From assembly GCA_007571115.1 (NCBI GenBank), contig RKSA01000097.1, forward strand, positions 1 to 13,853: a stretch of 13,853 nucleotides of DNA, in the 5' to 3' direction. This DNA comes from Gammaproteobacteria bacterium (GTDB lineage Bacteria > Pseudomonadota > Gammaproteobacteria > Pseudomonadales > Pseudohongiellaceae). Position numbers and translations under genes: made by a program. The notes below the pieces were generated by a model, which did no database searches, was not told where the DNA came from, and saw nothing but the letters and a program-made list of their open reading frames with translations. Of the stretch, positions 1-5,998 are shown piece by piece; within the stretch, counting starts at the first letter, position 1; every line of letters begins with the position of its first letter.

Positions 1-599
1 TTGACATAGATCACCGGAAAAGCGTGACGCCGGCAGCATTCGGCGATCATCGCCCTGCGCTCTCCGGTCTTGCCGAGGTGATACGGCGATGCATTGATGT
101 TGACGAGCAATTGCGCTCCCGCCTCGGCGGCTTGCAAGGCAGGACGTTCGCGCCACAGATCCTCGCAGATCGTGAATCCCACCCTGACGCCGCGCAATTC
201 GGCGACGCAGGCGCCAGCGCCGGCGCGGAAATAGCGCTGCTCGTCAAAAACCTCGTAGTTCGGCAAATGCTGCTTGCGATAATTCGCGAGCCGGGTGCCT
301 CCGTCGATCACCGTCAGGGAATTGAACAGGCCTTCGGCAGTGACTTCGGGAAAACCGAGCACGACGGCGCATTCGAGCCTGGCAGCGACGATTCTTGCCA
401 GTGCACGCTCGATCCTTGCGGCGAGACTCGGCCGCAGCAGCAGGTCTTCGGGAGGATAGCCGGTGAGAGTCAATTCGGGATAGACCACCACGTCGGCGCC
501 GAGTTCGGCGCTGGCGCGCCGCGCACTTTCGATGACGCGACTGGCATTGCCGTCGATATCGCCAACGAGCAAGTTCAACTGCGCCATGACGATTCTCAT
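1..599 (-). CDS. nadE: NAD+ synthetase (glutamine-hydrolysing), N-terminal part, cut by the window edge
   Basis: The last step of NAD synthesis amidates nicotinate adenine dinucleotide with ammonia; in glutamine-dependent enzymes an N-terminal nitrilase-fold glutaminase supplies the ammonia. The 199 visible residues are this glutaminase domain, starting MRIVMAQLNLLVGDIDGN. All three catalytic elements of the nitrilase fold are visible: Glu in PELTLTGYPPEDLLL, Lys in RKQHLPNYEVFDEQRYF, and Cys in FTICEDLW. GYPPEDLLL and PNYEVFDEQRYF are characteristic of bacterial NadE rather than of other nitrilases. The ATPase/synthetase half would lie left of base 1. The start is ATG at 599; an in-frame ATG at 587 (MAQLN) is an alternative, and neither has a strong ribosome-binding site. 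It is transcribed divergently from fimT. Confidence 0.93.
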   Translation of the reverse strand, partial: MRIVMAQLNLLVGDIDGNASRVIESARRASAELGADVVVYPELTLTGYPPEDLLLRPSLAARIERALARIVAARLECAVVLGFPEVTAEGLFNSLTVIDGGTRLANYRKQHLPNYEVFDEQRYFRAGAGACVAELRGVRVGFTICEDLWRERPALQAAEAGAQLLVNINASPYHLGKTGERRAMIAECCRRHAFPVIYV

Positions 600-701
600 G
601 GGAACGATCTCGTCGCTTGCGAATCGGGCCGGGAATCCGCGCCTTTTGCGAGATCCCGACTAGGCTTCCACACACAGGCGAGCAAGCCGGCGAGACGGGA
701 A

Positions 702-1280
702 ATGCGAAACATGCGAGAGCGCAGATGCAACAAAGGACTGACCTTGCTCGAATTGCTCGTGGCGGCGGCCTTGCTTTCCTTGCTGCTGGCGGTCGCGGCA
801 CCTTCGTTGCGCGGAATTATAGAACAGGGCCGCGGCGATCAGGCAATCGACAGCCTGCGCAGCGCGGTCGAACTGACCCGGGCCATGGCGATCAGCAATG
901 GCGGAATCGCGACCCTGTGCCGATCTCGCGATGGCAGGACTTGCGGCGGCAACTGGGAGGAAGGAATGATCGTCTTCATCGACAGCGACGGCGACCGCGT
1001 TCCCGACGACGCCAACGCGCTCGTTCGAGTCTTTCGCGGCAGCGCCGCAGGCGGGACGATCCGCTGGCGATCGTTCGGCAACCGGCAGTTCCTGCAAATG
1101 ACGGCCATGGGCCATACGCGCAACCAGAACGGCAATTTCACCTGGTGCCCGGCGAGCGGCGAAGCGCGTCATGCGAGACAGTTGATCGTCAACGTTGCGG
1201 GGAGAATGCGCGAAGCCCTCGATAGCGACGGCGACGGCATCCGCGAAGGAAGCAATGGCAGACCCCTCGCCTGCGACTGA
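702..1280 (+). CDS. fimT: Type IV pilus minor pilin, FimT/GspH family
   Basis: A 192-residue pseudopilin-like protein. It has a prepilin peptidase site at residues 12-13 (NKG^LTLLELL), with Glu at mature position 5 and a hydrophobic helix at about 13-35; mature position 1 is Leu rather than the usual Phe. The remainder fits a GspH/FimT globular domain (SLRSAVELTRAMAISN, then WEEGMIVFID). FimT-type proteins are processed in the inner membrane and help prime pilus assembly. Two aspartate-rich loops (residues 94-103, DSDGDRVPDD, and 174-183, DSDGDGIREG) resemble calcium-binding loops. ATG 702 is preferred because GACGGGA lies just upstream; ATG 711 is possible. The long open frame leading back to base 24 is antisense to nadE and is not part of the gene. 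fimT converges on pilE with 34 bases between the stops. Confidence 0.85.
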   Translation: MRNMRERRCNKGLTLLELLVAAALLSLLLAVAAPSLRGIIEQGRGDQAIDSLRSAVELTRAMAISNGGIATLCRSRDGRTCGGNWEEGMIVFIDSDGDRVPDDANALVRVFRGSAAGGTIRWRSFGNRQFLQMTAMGHTRNQNGNFTWCPASGEARHARQLIVNVAGRMREALDSDGDGIREGSNGRPLACD

Positions 1281-1314
1281 GCGCAGCAGCAACGGAGCCC
1301 TGCCCTGCCGCGCT

Positions 1315-1746
1315 TCAGCGCCAGCAAGTCTCGACGTCGCTGCCGACTGCACCCCGGGCGCCATCGCTTTGCAGGCTGAACTCGCTGCACAGATCCCTCG
1401 ATTGCCTTCCTTGCGCCCGCGCCGTGGCGATGAAGCAGTCGCGAAGTTGCCGCTCCGGGCAGGCCTCGACCTCGATCTCGTAGCGCCCGCTGCGCGTCAC
1501 GAGGCGCCGACCCGGAGTTTCCGGGGCGCGCAAGGGGGTCGCATCGGTGACATAGCTGCCGTTGCGCGAATGGTAGCGCTCCTGGGCGATCGCGACTTCG
1601 AGCAGCTCCTGGCGGGCCTCGATCCGGCCGGAGCGAAGCAGATGCTGCTGATACGAAGGCCAGGCGAGTGCCGCGAGCAGCCCAACGATCACCAGCACCA
1701 GCAATGCCTCGAGCAAGGTGAAACCTCGTTGCGCGCATTCGCTCAT
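1315..1746 (-). CDS. pilE: Type IV pilin-like protein, PilE family minor pilin
   Basis: A 143-residue prepilin. The class III leader is short (MSECAQRG) and is cut before FTLLEALLVLVI, with Glu at mature position 5. A long N-terminal helix follows, then the PilE-type segment ARQELLEVAIAQERYHSRNG and SYVTDATPL. Cysteines in EACPERQLRDC and near the end (DLCSEF, ETCWR) could form the disulfides that close the C-terminal loop. In gammaproteobacteria this gene normally ends the fimU/T-pilV-pilW-pilX-pilY1-pilE cluster and encodes a minor pilin at the tip or in the fibre. The start ATG 1746 has a clear GAGGAG 9 bases upstream. It is the last gene of the - strand run, 43 bases after pilX. Confidence 0.88.
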   Translation of the reverse strand: MSECAQRGFTLLEALLVLVIVGLLAALAWPSYQQHLLRSGRIEARQELLEVAIAQERYHSRNGSYVTDATPLRAPETPGRRLVTRSGRYEIEVEACPERQLRDCFIATARAQGRQSRDLCSEFSLQSDGARGAVGSDVETCWR

Positions 1747-1789
1747 TGCGTCTTGCTCCTCGCAGCCTCGACGATTCAAGTTCGGCGCC

Positions 1790-2305
1790 TCATGGAAACC
1801 ATTGCCGCCACGACAGTCTTTGCTGGCCGCTCGCAGCGGCGCCATCGCAAAACAGCGTTCCGACGACTTGCACGATGCTAGCCGTGCCTCCCGCAGCCTC
1901 GCCGCGAGCGGTGATCCGGTAGTACACGGGCACGGGCTCGTCTTCGGCAAGGCCGGCCTGGCGCCAGCTTTCGACGAACAGCCTGGCGAACTCGATCTCG
2001 CTGGCAACGCCATTGCTGTTCCACCAGGTGGCATCGGCTTCGAGCTGCTGGGGCCAGATCGATCGCGTCGCGGCGCCGACCAGGGCTGGGCATTGCAAGG
2101 CGATCTCTCCCTCGGCATCGCGCAAGGCGGCTTCGGCAAGCGCGAAACTGGCGCGGAAGCGGTCCATGTTGGCTGCGGCGCGTTCGTGCAGCAAGATCGA
2201 TTCCAGCGCCGAGGCCACGAGCAGGGAAAGCGAGGCGAGCAGCACCAGGCAGAACAGCAGGATCACTCCGGCCTGCCATTTCATCAGGTTCTTCCTTCGG
2301 TTCAT
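1790..2305 (-). CDS. pilX: Type IV pilus assembly protein, PilX family
   Basis: A 171-residue protein with an N-terminal hydrophobic helix (QAGVILLFCLVLLASLSLLV) followed by ALESILLHERAAANMDR. That arrangement, with the QxG just before the helix and no canonical Phe-Thr-Leu-Ile-Glu site, is typical of PilX minor pilins. Two cysteines (IALQCPALV and VGTLFCDGA) may pair. PilX works with PilV, PilW and FimT as a priming complex for pilus assembly. Its ATG at 2305 shares one base with the pilW stop (TGATG), which suggests translational coupling. An in-frame ATG at 2284 (MKWQAGV) has the better ribosome-binding site (GAAGGAAG, about 6 bases upstream) and may be the true start, giving 164 residues. 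The family call rests on the N-terminus and position; the C-terminal domain is not recognisable by eye. Confidence 0.8.
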   Translation of the reverse strand: MNRRKNLMKWQAGVILLFCLVLLASLSLLVASALESILLHERAAANMDRFRASFALAEAALRDAEGEIALQCPALVGAATRSIWPQQLEADATWWNSNGVASEIEFARLFVESWRQAGLAEDEPVPVYYRITARGEAAGGTASIVQVVGTLFCDGAAASGQQRLSWRQWFP

Positions 2306-3195
2306 CAGCGTTCTCTTTCTGGGTCGGGGTCGAGTTCAGGGTCGAGTTCAGGGCCGAGCGGCGCAAAATTTCCGGCCCGATTGCGCAAGGCGAAGACCTG
2401 GGCGAATTCGCGGCGCAGACCGGGCGCAGCGGGGCTTTCCAGGACCAATGCAACGCGAACCTGGCGAACTTGCTGCCAGTTCTCGATCTGATCGGCCGCC
2501 AGCCAGGCGGCATCGGGCGCGAGCCGATAGCCGAGGCGCATCGCGGTCACCCCGGCAACGAGTTCCCGGGCAGGCCGGTCGATGGCAAAATTGGCCTGAT
2601 CACGGACGAACAGCGCACTTGGCGCCAGTGGCTCGCCACCGCGCCGCTCCAGATAGAACAGGCTGCCACGCCGGGCCTGCCACGATTCGAGGCCGGAATC
2701 GGCGGGAGGCGCTTGCAGATCATCCCCGGCTTCGGCATCGCAGCCAGCAAGCGACCACCAGACCGCGAACACGTCATCTGCCTGCTGCTCGTGCGGTCGA
2801 GCCGAATTCCAGCCCTCGACGGCATCGAATCGCTGCAGCGGCACCCAGTCGGGATGCAATGGCGACGATTCGGGAGTCGCGCCGAGGCAGCCGGGAAATC
2901 CGGCAAGACGAAGCTGCCTCCCGAGCACGTGCAATGCGAACCGCGCCCCCTCGTGCAAACGCAATTCGGCCCGCACCTCGGCCTGCAATCCGCTGCCTCC
3001 CAGCCAGCCCTGCAAGGCGAGCGTCGCCAGCGCCATGCTCAGGGCCGTGGCGACGAGCAATTCGAGCACGCTCCAGCCCCGCTCTGCGTCGCGACTGCCG
3101 CGCCTGCCCCCATGAGCCAGGCGTGGCGGATGCACCGCCCGTGGCGCGGCGCTAGCGTTGCAGTATCGAGACTTGTCTGCGTTCGGCTGTTCCAT
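2305..3195 (-). CDS. pilW: Type IV pilus assembly protein, PilW family
   Basis: A 296-residue prepilin-like protein. The cleavage site is GWSVLELLVATALSMAL (Gly40/Trp41, Glu at mature position 5). RLHEGARFALHVLGRQLRLAGFPGC follows, a strong PilW hallmark (EGARFA...L.R.LR.AGF.GC). The middle contains ADDVFAVWWS, as in other PilW proteins. It is a minor pilin of the priming complex. The start ATG 3195 has GAGGATCGTG directly before it but gives a long 40-residue leader and a 44-base overlap with the pilV 3' end. A GTG at 3135 would give a more usual 20-residue leader, but I see no ribosome-binding site there. The acidic C-terminus (LGPELDPELDPDPERER) contains an exactly duplicated 12-base unit. 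Confidence 0.85.
   Translation of the reverse strand: MEQPNADKSRYCNASAAPRAVHPPRLAHGGRRGSRDAERGWSVLELLVATALSMALATLALQGWLGGSGLQAEVRAELRLHEGARFALHVLGRQLRLAGFPGCLGATPESSPLHPDWVPLQRFDAVEGWNSARPHEQQADDVFAVWWSLAGCDAEAGDDLQAPPADSGLESWQARRGSLFYLERRGGEPLAPSALFVRDQANFAIDRPARELVAGVTAMRLGYRLAPDAAWLAADQIENWQQVRQVRVALVLESPAAPGLRREFAQVFALRNRAGNFAPLGPELDPELDPDPERER
2329..2352. repeat. Exact 12-bp tandem duplication within pilW
   Basis: The unit GTCGAGTTCAGG occurs twice head to tail (2329-2340, 2341-2352). Read on the - strand in the pilW frame it encodes the duplicated PELD in the C-terminal tail. The frame is kept because the unit is a multiple of three. A partial third copy may precede it (GGGTCGGG, 2321-2328). 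Confidence 0.85.
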
Positions 3196-3586
3196 CACGA
3201 TCCTCGTCCCACCAAAGCTTGATTGCCAGCAAATCGCCGCCACCGTCACATTCGGCAGCGTCGGCGCTGCCATCGTTGGGCGTGCTGTCAATGCAGACCA
3301 CTCCCTGGCCTTCGGGAAGCGCTGTTGCGATCCCGGCCTGCCACAAGGCCAGCTCGTCGGCGAAAGAGTCGCCCGGCTCGCTGCCGTGCAGGCGCTCGCC
3401 CATGTCGAGCACCAGCAACCTCGCCTGGGACTCGAGGTTCAGCGCGCGAAGCTGGGCGAGGCTCTGCAATTGCGTCGCAGTCAGGCCCGCGAGGCCGAAC
3501 GAGACGATCGACAGGGCCGTCAGCACTTCGAGCAAAGTCGCGCCTCGCCAGGCCAGCGGCGCTGCTGCGGTTGCGCTGGATTCCAT
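3152..3586 (-). CDS. pilV: Type IV pilus modification protein, PilV family
   Basis: A 144-residue prepilin. The cleavage site is WRG^ATLLEVLTALSIVSFGLAGL, with Glu at mature position 5, and the following TATQLQSLAQLRALNLESQA and LLVLDMGERL match the PilV pattern (Q......N..S.A..LA.DM.ER). An Asp-rich loop near the C-terminus (WWDEDRDGTAERR, residues 125-137) ends the globular domain. It is the first gene of the - strand minor-pilin run, and pilW starts inside its last 44 bases. A GCGGGA sequence lies upstream of ATG 3586. The promoter must lie in, or beyond, the 59 bases separating it from the divergent permease gene; I see no convincing -35/-10 pair there. Confidence 0.88.
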   Translation of the reverse strand: MESSATAAAPLAWRGATLLEVLTALSIVSFGLAGLTATQLQSLAQLRALNLESQARLLVLDMGERLHGSEPGDSFADELALWQAGIATALPEGQGVVCIDSTPNDGSADAAECDGGGDLLAIKLWWDEDRDGTAERRQVSILQR

Positions 3587-3645
3587 CGGCTGTTCCCGCT
3601 AAGCTGCCGTAACTTTCCCTCTTCCCGGCAAAGCATAGGCACGTT

Positions 3646-4410
3646 TTGCAAGCGACACTCGATTTCGGCGCAATGTTCCTGCTTTGTGCTGCCGGTCTCG
3701 TTGCCGGCGGCATCAATACCATCGCTGGAGGCGGCTCGAACCTGACCTTGCCATTGCTGATGATGTTCGGCCAGCCGGCCGATGTCGCCAACGGCACCAA
3801 TCGTGTCGCGATCTGGCTGCAATCGCTGGTCGGCGTACATGCTTTCGACCGCCACGAGCTCCTTCCGAGAGCGAGCCTGCTGCCGATCTTCGTTCCCACC
3901 GCCTCGGGAGGGCTTTGCGGCGCCTTGCTCGCAGCGCTGCTGCCCAATCTGTATCTGAAGCCCGTGCTGCTCGGCTGCATCCTGACGATGGCCTTGCTCA
4001 TGCTGCTCAAGCCCGAGCTCATCATGCCGCCAGCGGGAACCCGGGCGCGCTCCCCGGGGGAAAGTCCCCTGGCGTGGTGGGGCCTGTTTGGCGCCGGGGT
4101 CTACGGAGGCTTTGCCCAGGCCGGAGTCGGTTTCCTGCTGCTCGCGGTGCTCGGCGCAGGCCTGCGCTATGACCTGGGCCGGGCCAATGCATTGAAACTG
4201 AGCTGCACGCTCGCCTTCACCACGGTTTCGCTCGCGGTGTTCATCATCCACGACAAGATAAGCTGGCTACCCGGGCTCGCGCTCGCGCTCGGCGCCATGA
4301 TCGGCGCCAGGCTCGCGGTCAAACTGAGCATCGGCCTGTCGAGCAGCGCCCTGCGCTACATCGTCTTCGCCCTGACCCTAGCCGCAGTCGCCGGCGGCTT
4401 TTTGAGCTGA
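3646..4410 (+). CDS. TSUP family (TauE/SafE, formerly DUF81) membrane permease
   Basis: A 254-residue, very hydrophobic protein. It opens with the family signature AGLVAGGINTIAGGGSNLTLP and continues ANGTNRVAIWLQSL, both strongly characteristic of TauE/SafE proteins. The second half repeats the pattern (GAGVYGGFAQAGVGFLLLAVL, then ANALKLSCTLAFT), reflecting the internal duplication of these transporters; about eight membrane segments are likely. Members are linked to export of sulfite or organosulfur anions, but the substrate cannot be told here. The frame begins with TTG at 3646, with AGGCACG just upstream; the first in-frame ATG is at 3673 and has no visible ribosome-binding site. Divergent from pilV with 59 bases between, and not obviously in an operon with the next gene. 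Confidence 0.85.
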   Translation: MQATLDFGAMFLLCAAGLVAGGINTIAGGGSNLTLPLLMMFGQPADVANGTNRVAIWLQSLVGVHAFDRHELLPRASLLPIFVPTASGGLCGALLAALLPNLYLKPVLLGCILTMALLMLLKPELIMPPAGTRARSPGESPLAWWGLFGAGVYGGFAQAGVGFLLLAVLGAGLRYDLGRANALKLSCTLAFTTVSLAVFIIHDKISWLPGLALALGAMIGARLAVKLSIGLSSSALRYIVFALTLAAVAGGFLS

Positions 4411-4445
4411 GCGAACTGCGCGGCGTATCGACTTGCGTCAAATCT

Positions 4446-4478
4446 GCCCGGTTTTGGAACCCGGCGTGGCAACCGGGC
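4446..4478. other. Perfect 8-bp inverted repeat over the -35 region
   Basis: GCCCGGTT (4446-4453) and AACCGGGC (4471-4478) are exact reverse complements separated by 17 bases. The right arm overlaps the proposed -35 of the AlbA_2-type gene. It could be an operator or the 3' end hairpin of the permease transcript; no T tract follows, so a classical terminator is unlikely. The second copy of this leader (13391 onwards) keeps the right arm but not the left. Confidence 0.35.
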
Positions 4479-4638
4479 GGGCGCTTCAGTACAATTCGCC
4501 ATGGACGAAGGGCGGCTTCGGGCATCGATCCGGATAGCTGAGCGATATGGGAATATCGCGCCCTTCCCTGCTTCGCTCACGCAAATGCGGGCCAGGAACG
4601 CTGCAATGCCCTCCACGTACACTGTCACCGAACTGGAA
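4463..4638 (+). repeat. Leader repeat, copy 1: promoter, leader and first codons of the AlbA_2-type gene
   Basis: This stretch aligns with 13391-13568 in direct orientation. 4463-4498 and 13391-13426 match at 33 of 36 positions, 4571-4580 and 13500-13509 are identical, and 4601-4638 and 13531-13568 match at 31 of 38. Two single-base insertions shift the alignment. The middle part (about 4499-4570) is more diverged. The unit covers the putative promoter, an approximately 105-base leader and the first codons of the downstream gene. Confidence 0.8.
4466..4495 (+). promoter_or_regulatory. Putative sigma-70 promoter of the AlbA_2-type gene
   Basis: A -10 box TACAAT (4490-4495) lies 18 bases after a weak -35 box GTGGCA (4466-4471, 4 of 6 consensus). 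If used, transcription would start near 4502 and the leader before ATG 4606 would be about 105 bases. In the second copy (13394-13423) the -35 is unchanged but the first base of the -10 box has become C (CACAAT). Confidence 0.45.
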
Positions 4639-5892
4639 GCGATGCTGGGCGACCTGGAGTCCGACCTCGTGGAGCGCAAGGCGAGTTTCGCCGGCCAGGC
4701 GCCGGATGCCGTGCGCCAGGCCATCTGCGCGTTCGCCAATGACCTTCCTGGTCACCGGCGGCCTGGAGTGATCTTCATTGGAGTCGACGATGGCGGCAGG
4801 CCCACGGGCCTCGAGATCAACGACGCATTGCTGCTCAAGCTCGTCCATTGCAAGACCGATGGCAACATCCTGCCCTTGCCGACGATGACGGTGGCCCAGC
4901 ATTCCTTGCACGGCCACAACGTGGCGACCGTGACCGTGACGCCCTCGGATTCGCCTCCGGTTCGCTTCCGCGGCCGCATCTGGACCCGCACCGGGCCACG
5001 CCGGGCCTTGGCGACCGCCCAGGACGAACGCATCCTCAACGAAAAGCGCCGGCACGGAGATGCGCCATTCGATGTGCGCCCGGTGCGCGGCGCCAGCCTG
5101 GACGATCTCGATCTGGGACGCTTCCAGTTCCTCTACTTGCCGAATGCATTCGACCCCGACGTGCTCGAGCGCAACGACCGAACGGTCGAGGAACGCCTGG
5201 CGGCGACCAAGATGATCGTCAGCGTCGACGACCCGACTCCCACCACGCTTGGCGTGCTCATGCTTGGCCGAAAACCCATGCATTTCCTGCCAGGTGCGTA
5301 TCTCCAGCTCCTGCGCTTCGATGGCGAGGACCGCAGCGCTCCCGTGATCGACGCGCGACGCTGCGAAGGCCCGGTTACCGAAGCGCTCAACCTGGCGGGC
5401 ATGTGGATGCAGGCGCATGTCCGCACCTCGGTGGAATTCGGCGGGACCACGACAGAAATTCGCCGCAGCACCCACGCTTTCACGGCGCTGCAGGAGCTCG
5501 TGCACAACGCCGCGATGCACCGCGCCTACGAAGCATCGAACAGCCCGATCCAGATCTGCTGGTTCAGCGACCGAATCGAGATCATCAGCCCTGGCGGACC
5601 TTTCGGCGACGTGACGGTAGACAATTTCGGCCGGCCAGGCCGCATCGGCTATCGCAACCCCAACCTCGCTGACGCCATGCGCGTCATGGGGCTCGTGCAG
5701 CGCTACGGCGCCGGCATCCCCCTCGCGCGCCGGGCGCTCCAGGCCAACAATCAGGCCGAGCCCGAGTTCGAAGTCGATGCGCAGCGGGTAAGCTGCACGG
5801 TGCGCACACGCCCCGACTGGCCCGGCAATGTTCCCGGATTGGCCCCGGACGCCGTGTCGGCGCCTCCCCCCACCGGCGCGTCTGCGGGCTAA
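4606..5892 (+). CDS. AlbA_2 (Schlafen-type) DNA-binding domain plus HATPase-like domain protein
   Basis: A 428-residue soluble protein of the group usually annotated 'ATP-binding protein' or 'putative transcriptional regulator' (COG2865-like). The N-terminal AlbA_2/Schlafen domain (about 17-130) shows E-x-x-L-V-E-R-K (18-25), AICAFANDLPG (39-49) and GVIFIGVDDGGRPTGLEI (54-71). The C-terminal third (about 285-385) has an HATPase_c_4-like module: ELVHNAAMHRAYE (297-309), DRIEIISPGGPFGDV (322-336) and NPNLADAMRVMGLVQRYGAGI (351-371). The role is unknown; relatives are proposed nucleic-acid-binding regulators, and some occur in stress or defence settings. ATG 4606 is chosen because CAGGAACG precedes it and the family similarity begins there; the upstream frame to 4501 is leader. 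No partner gene is adjacent. The tail APDAVSAPPPTGASAG is encoded by part of a dispersed repeat. Confidence 0.82.
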   Translation: MPSTYTVTELEAMLGDLESDLVERKASFAGQAPDAVRQAICAFANDLPGHRRPGVIFIGVDDGGRPTGLEINDALLLKLVHCKTDGNILPLPTMTVAQHSLHGHNVATVTVTPSDSPPVRFRGRIWTRTGPRRALATAQDERILNEKRRHGDAPFDVRPVRGASLDDLDLGRFQFLYLPNAFDPDVLERNDRTVEERLAATKMIVSVDDPTPTTLGVLMLGRKPMHFLPGAYLQLLRFDGEDRSAPVIDARRCEGPVTEALNLAGMWMQAHVRTSVEFGGTTTEIRRSTHAFTALQELVHNAAMHRAYEASNSPIQICWFSDRIEIISPGGPFGDVTVDNFGRPGRIGYRNPNLADAMRVMGLVQRYGAGIPLARRALQANNQAEPEFEVDAQRVSCTVRTRPDWPGNVPGLAPDAVSAPPPTGASAG

Positions 5893-5913
5893 CGCCCTTG
5901 CCTTGCCGACTCC
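5852..5913 (-). repeat. Dispersed repeat, copy A, overlapping the 3' end of the AlbA_2-type gene
   Basis: This stretch matches the reverse complement of 13601-13670. CCGTG-CGGCGC and CCACCGGCGCG are shared, then TGCGGGCT, and finally CTTGCCTTGCCGACTCC is identical (5897-5913). Copy A lacks about 8-10 bases present in copy B between CGGCGCG and TGCGGGCT, and it lacks the flanking poly-C/poly-G hairpin. It supplies the last codons and stop of the gene (stop at 5890-5892) and ends just before the tlpA promoter. Confidence 0.75.
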
Positions 5914-5920
5914 TCAGCGT

Positions 5921-5944
5921 TTTCTGCAATTCTTTCTGCAATTC
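5921..5944. repeat. Exact 12-bp tandem duplication upstream of tlpA
   Basis: TTTCTGCAATTC occurs twice without a gap (5921-5932 and 5933-5944). The second copy ends 8 bases before the TATAAT box, so the doublet occupies the -35 and upstream region of the tlpA promoter. Confidence 0.85.
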
Positions 5945-5952
5945 GGTTTCGC

Positions 5953-5958
5953 TATAAT
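5953..5958 (+). promoter_or_regulatory. Putative -10 box of the tlpA-like gene
   Basis: A perfect TATAAT lies 40 bases before the ATG at 5999. No good -35 match is found at 16-18 bases (the sequence there is TTCTTT or TTTCTG within the tandem repeat), so activation or weak constitutive activity is possible. Confidence 0.5.
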
Positions 5959-5998
5959 CGCGGCTCTGGCCAGGGTGCCGTCAAACAGGGCTAGCAAG

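Noticed and set aside
24..701. N-terminal 226-codon extension of the fimT frame
   Set aside because: It is antisense to the nitrilase domain of nadE and precedes the prepilin leader; a type III prepilin signal must be near the N-terminus.
2013..3222. Long + strand frames across pilX and pilW
   Set aside because: The - strand encodes recognisable minor pilins with prepilin sites; the + frames are Arg/Ala/Pro-rich shadows.
3288..4251. - strand frames opposite the TSUP permease
   Set aside because: Low-complexity Gln/Arg/Ala sequence; the + strand has the INTIAGGGS signature.
4501..4605. 35-residue N-terminal extension of the AlbA_2-type protein from ATG 4501
   Set aside because: The equivalent stretch in the second copy contains in-frame stops, no ribosome-binding site precedes 4501, and the predicted transcription start would fall at the codon itself.
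4486..5520. 344-codon - strand frame opposite the AlbA_2-type gene
   Set aside because: The + strand frame carries AlbA_2 and HATPase-like motifs; the - strand frame shows none.
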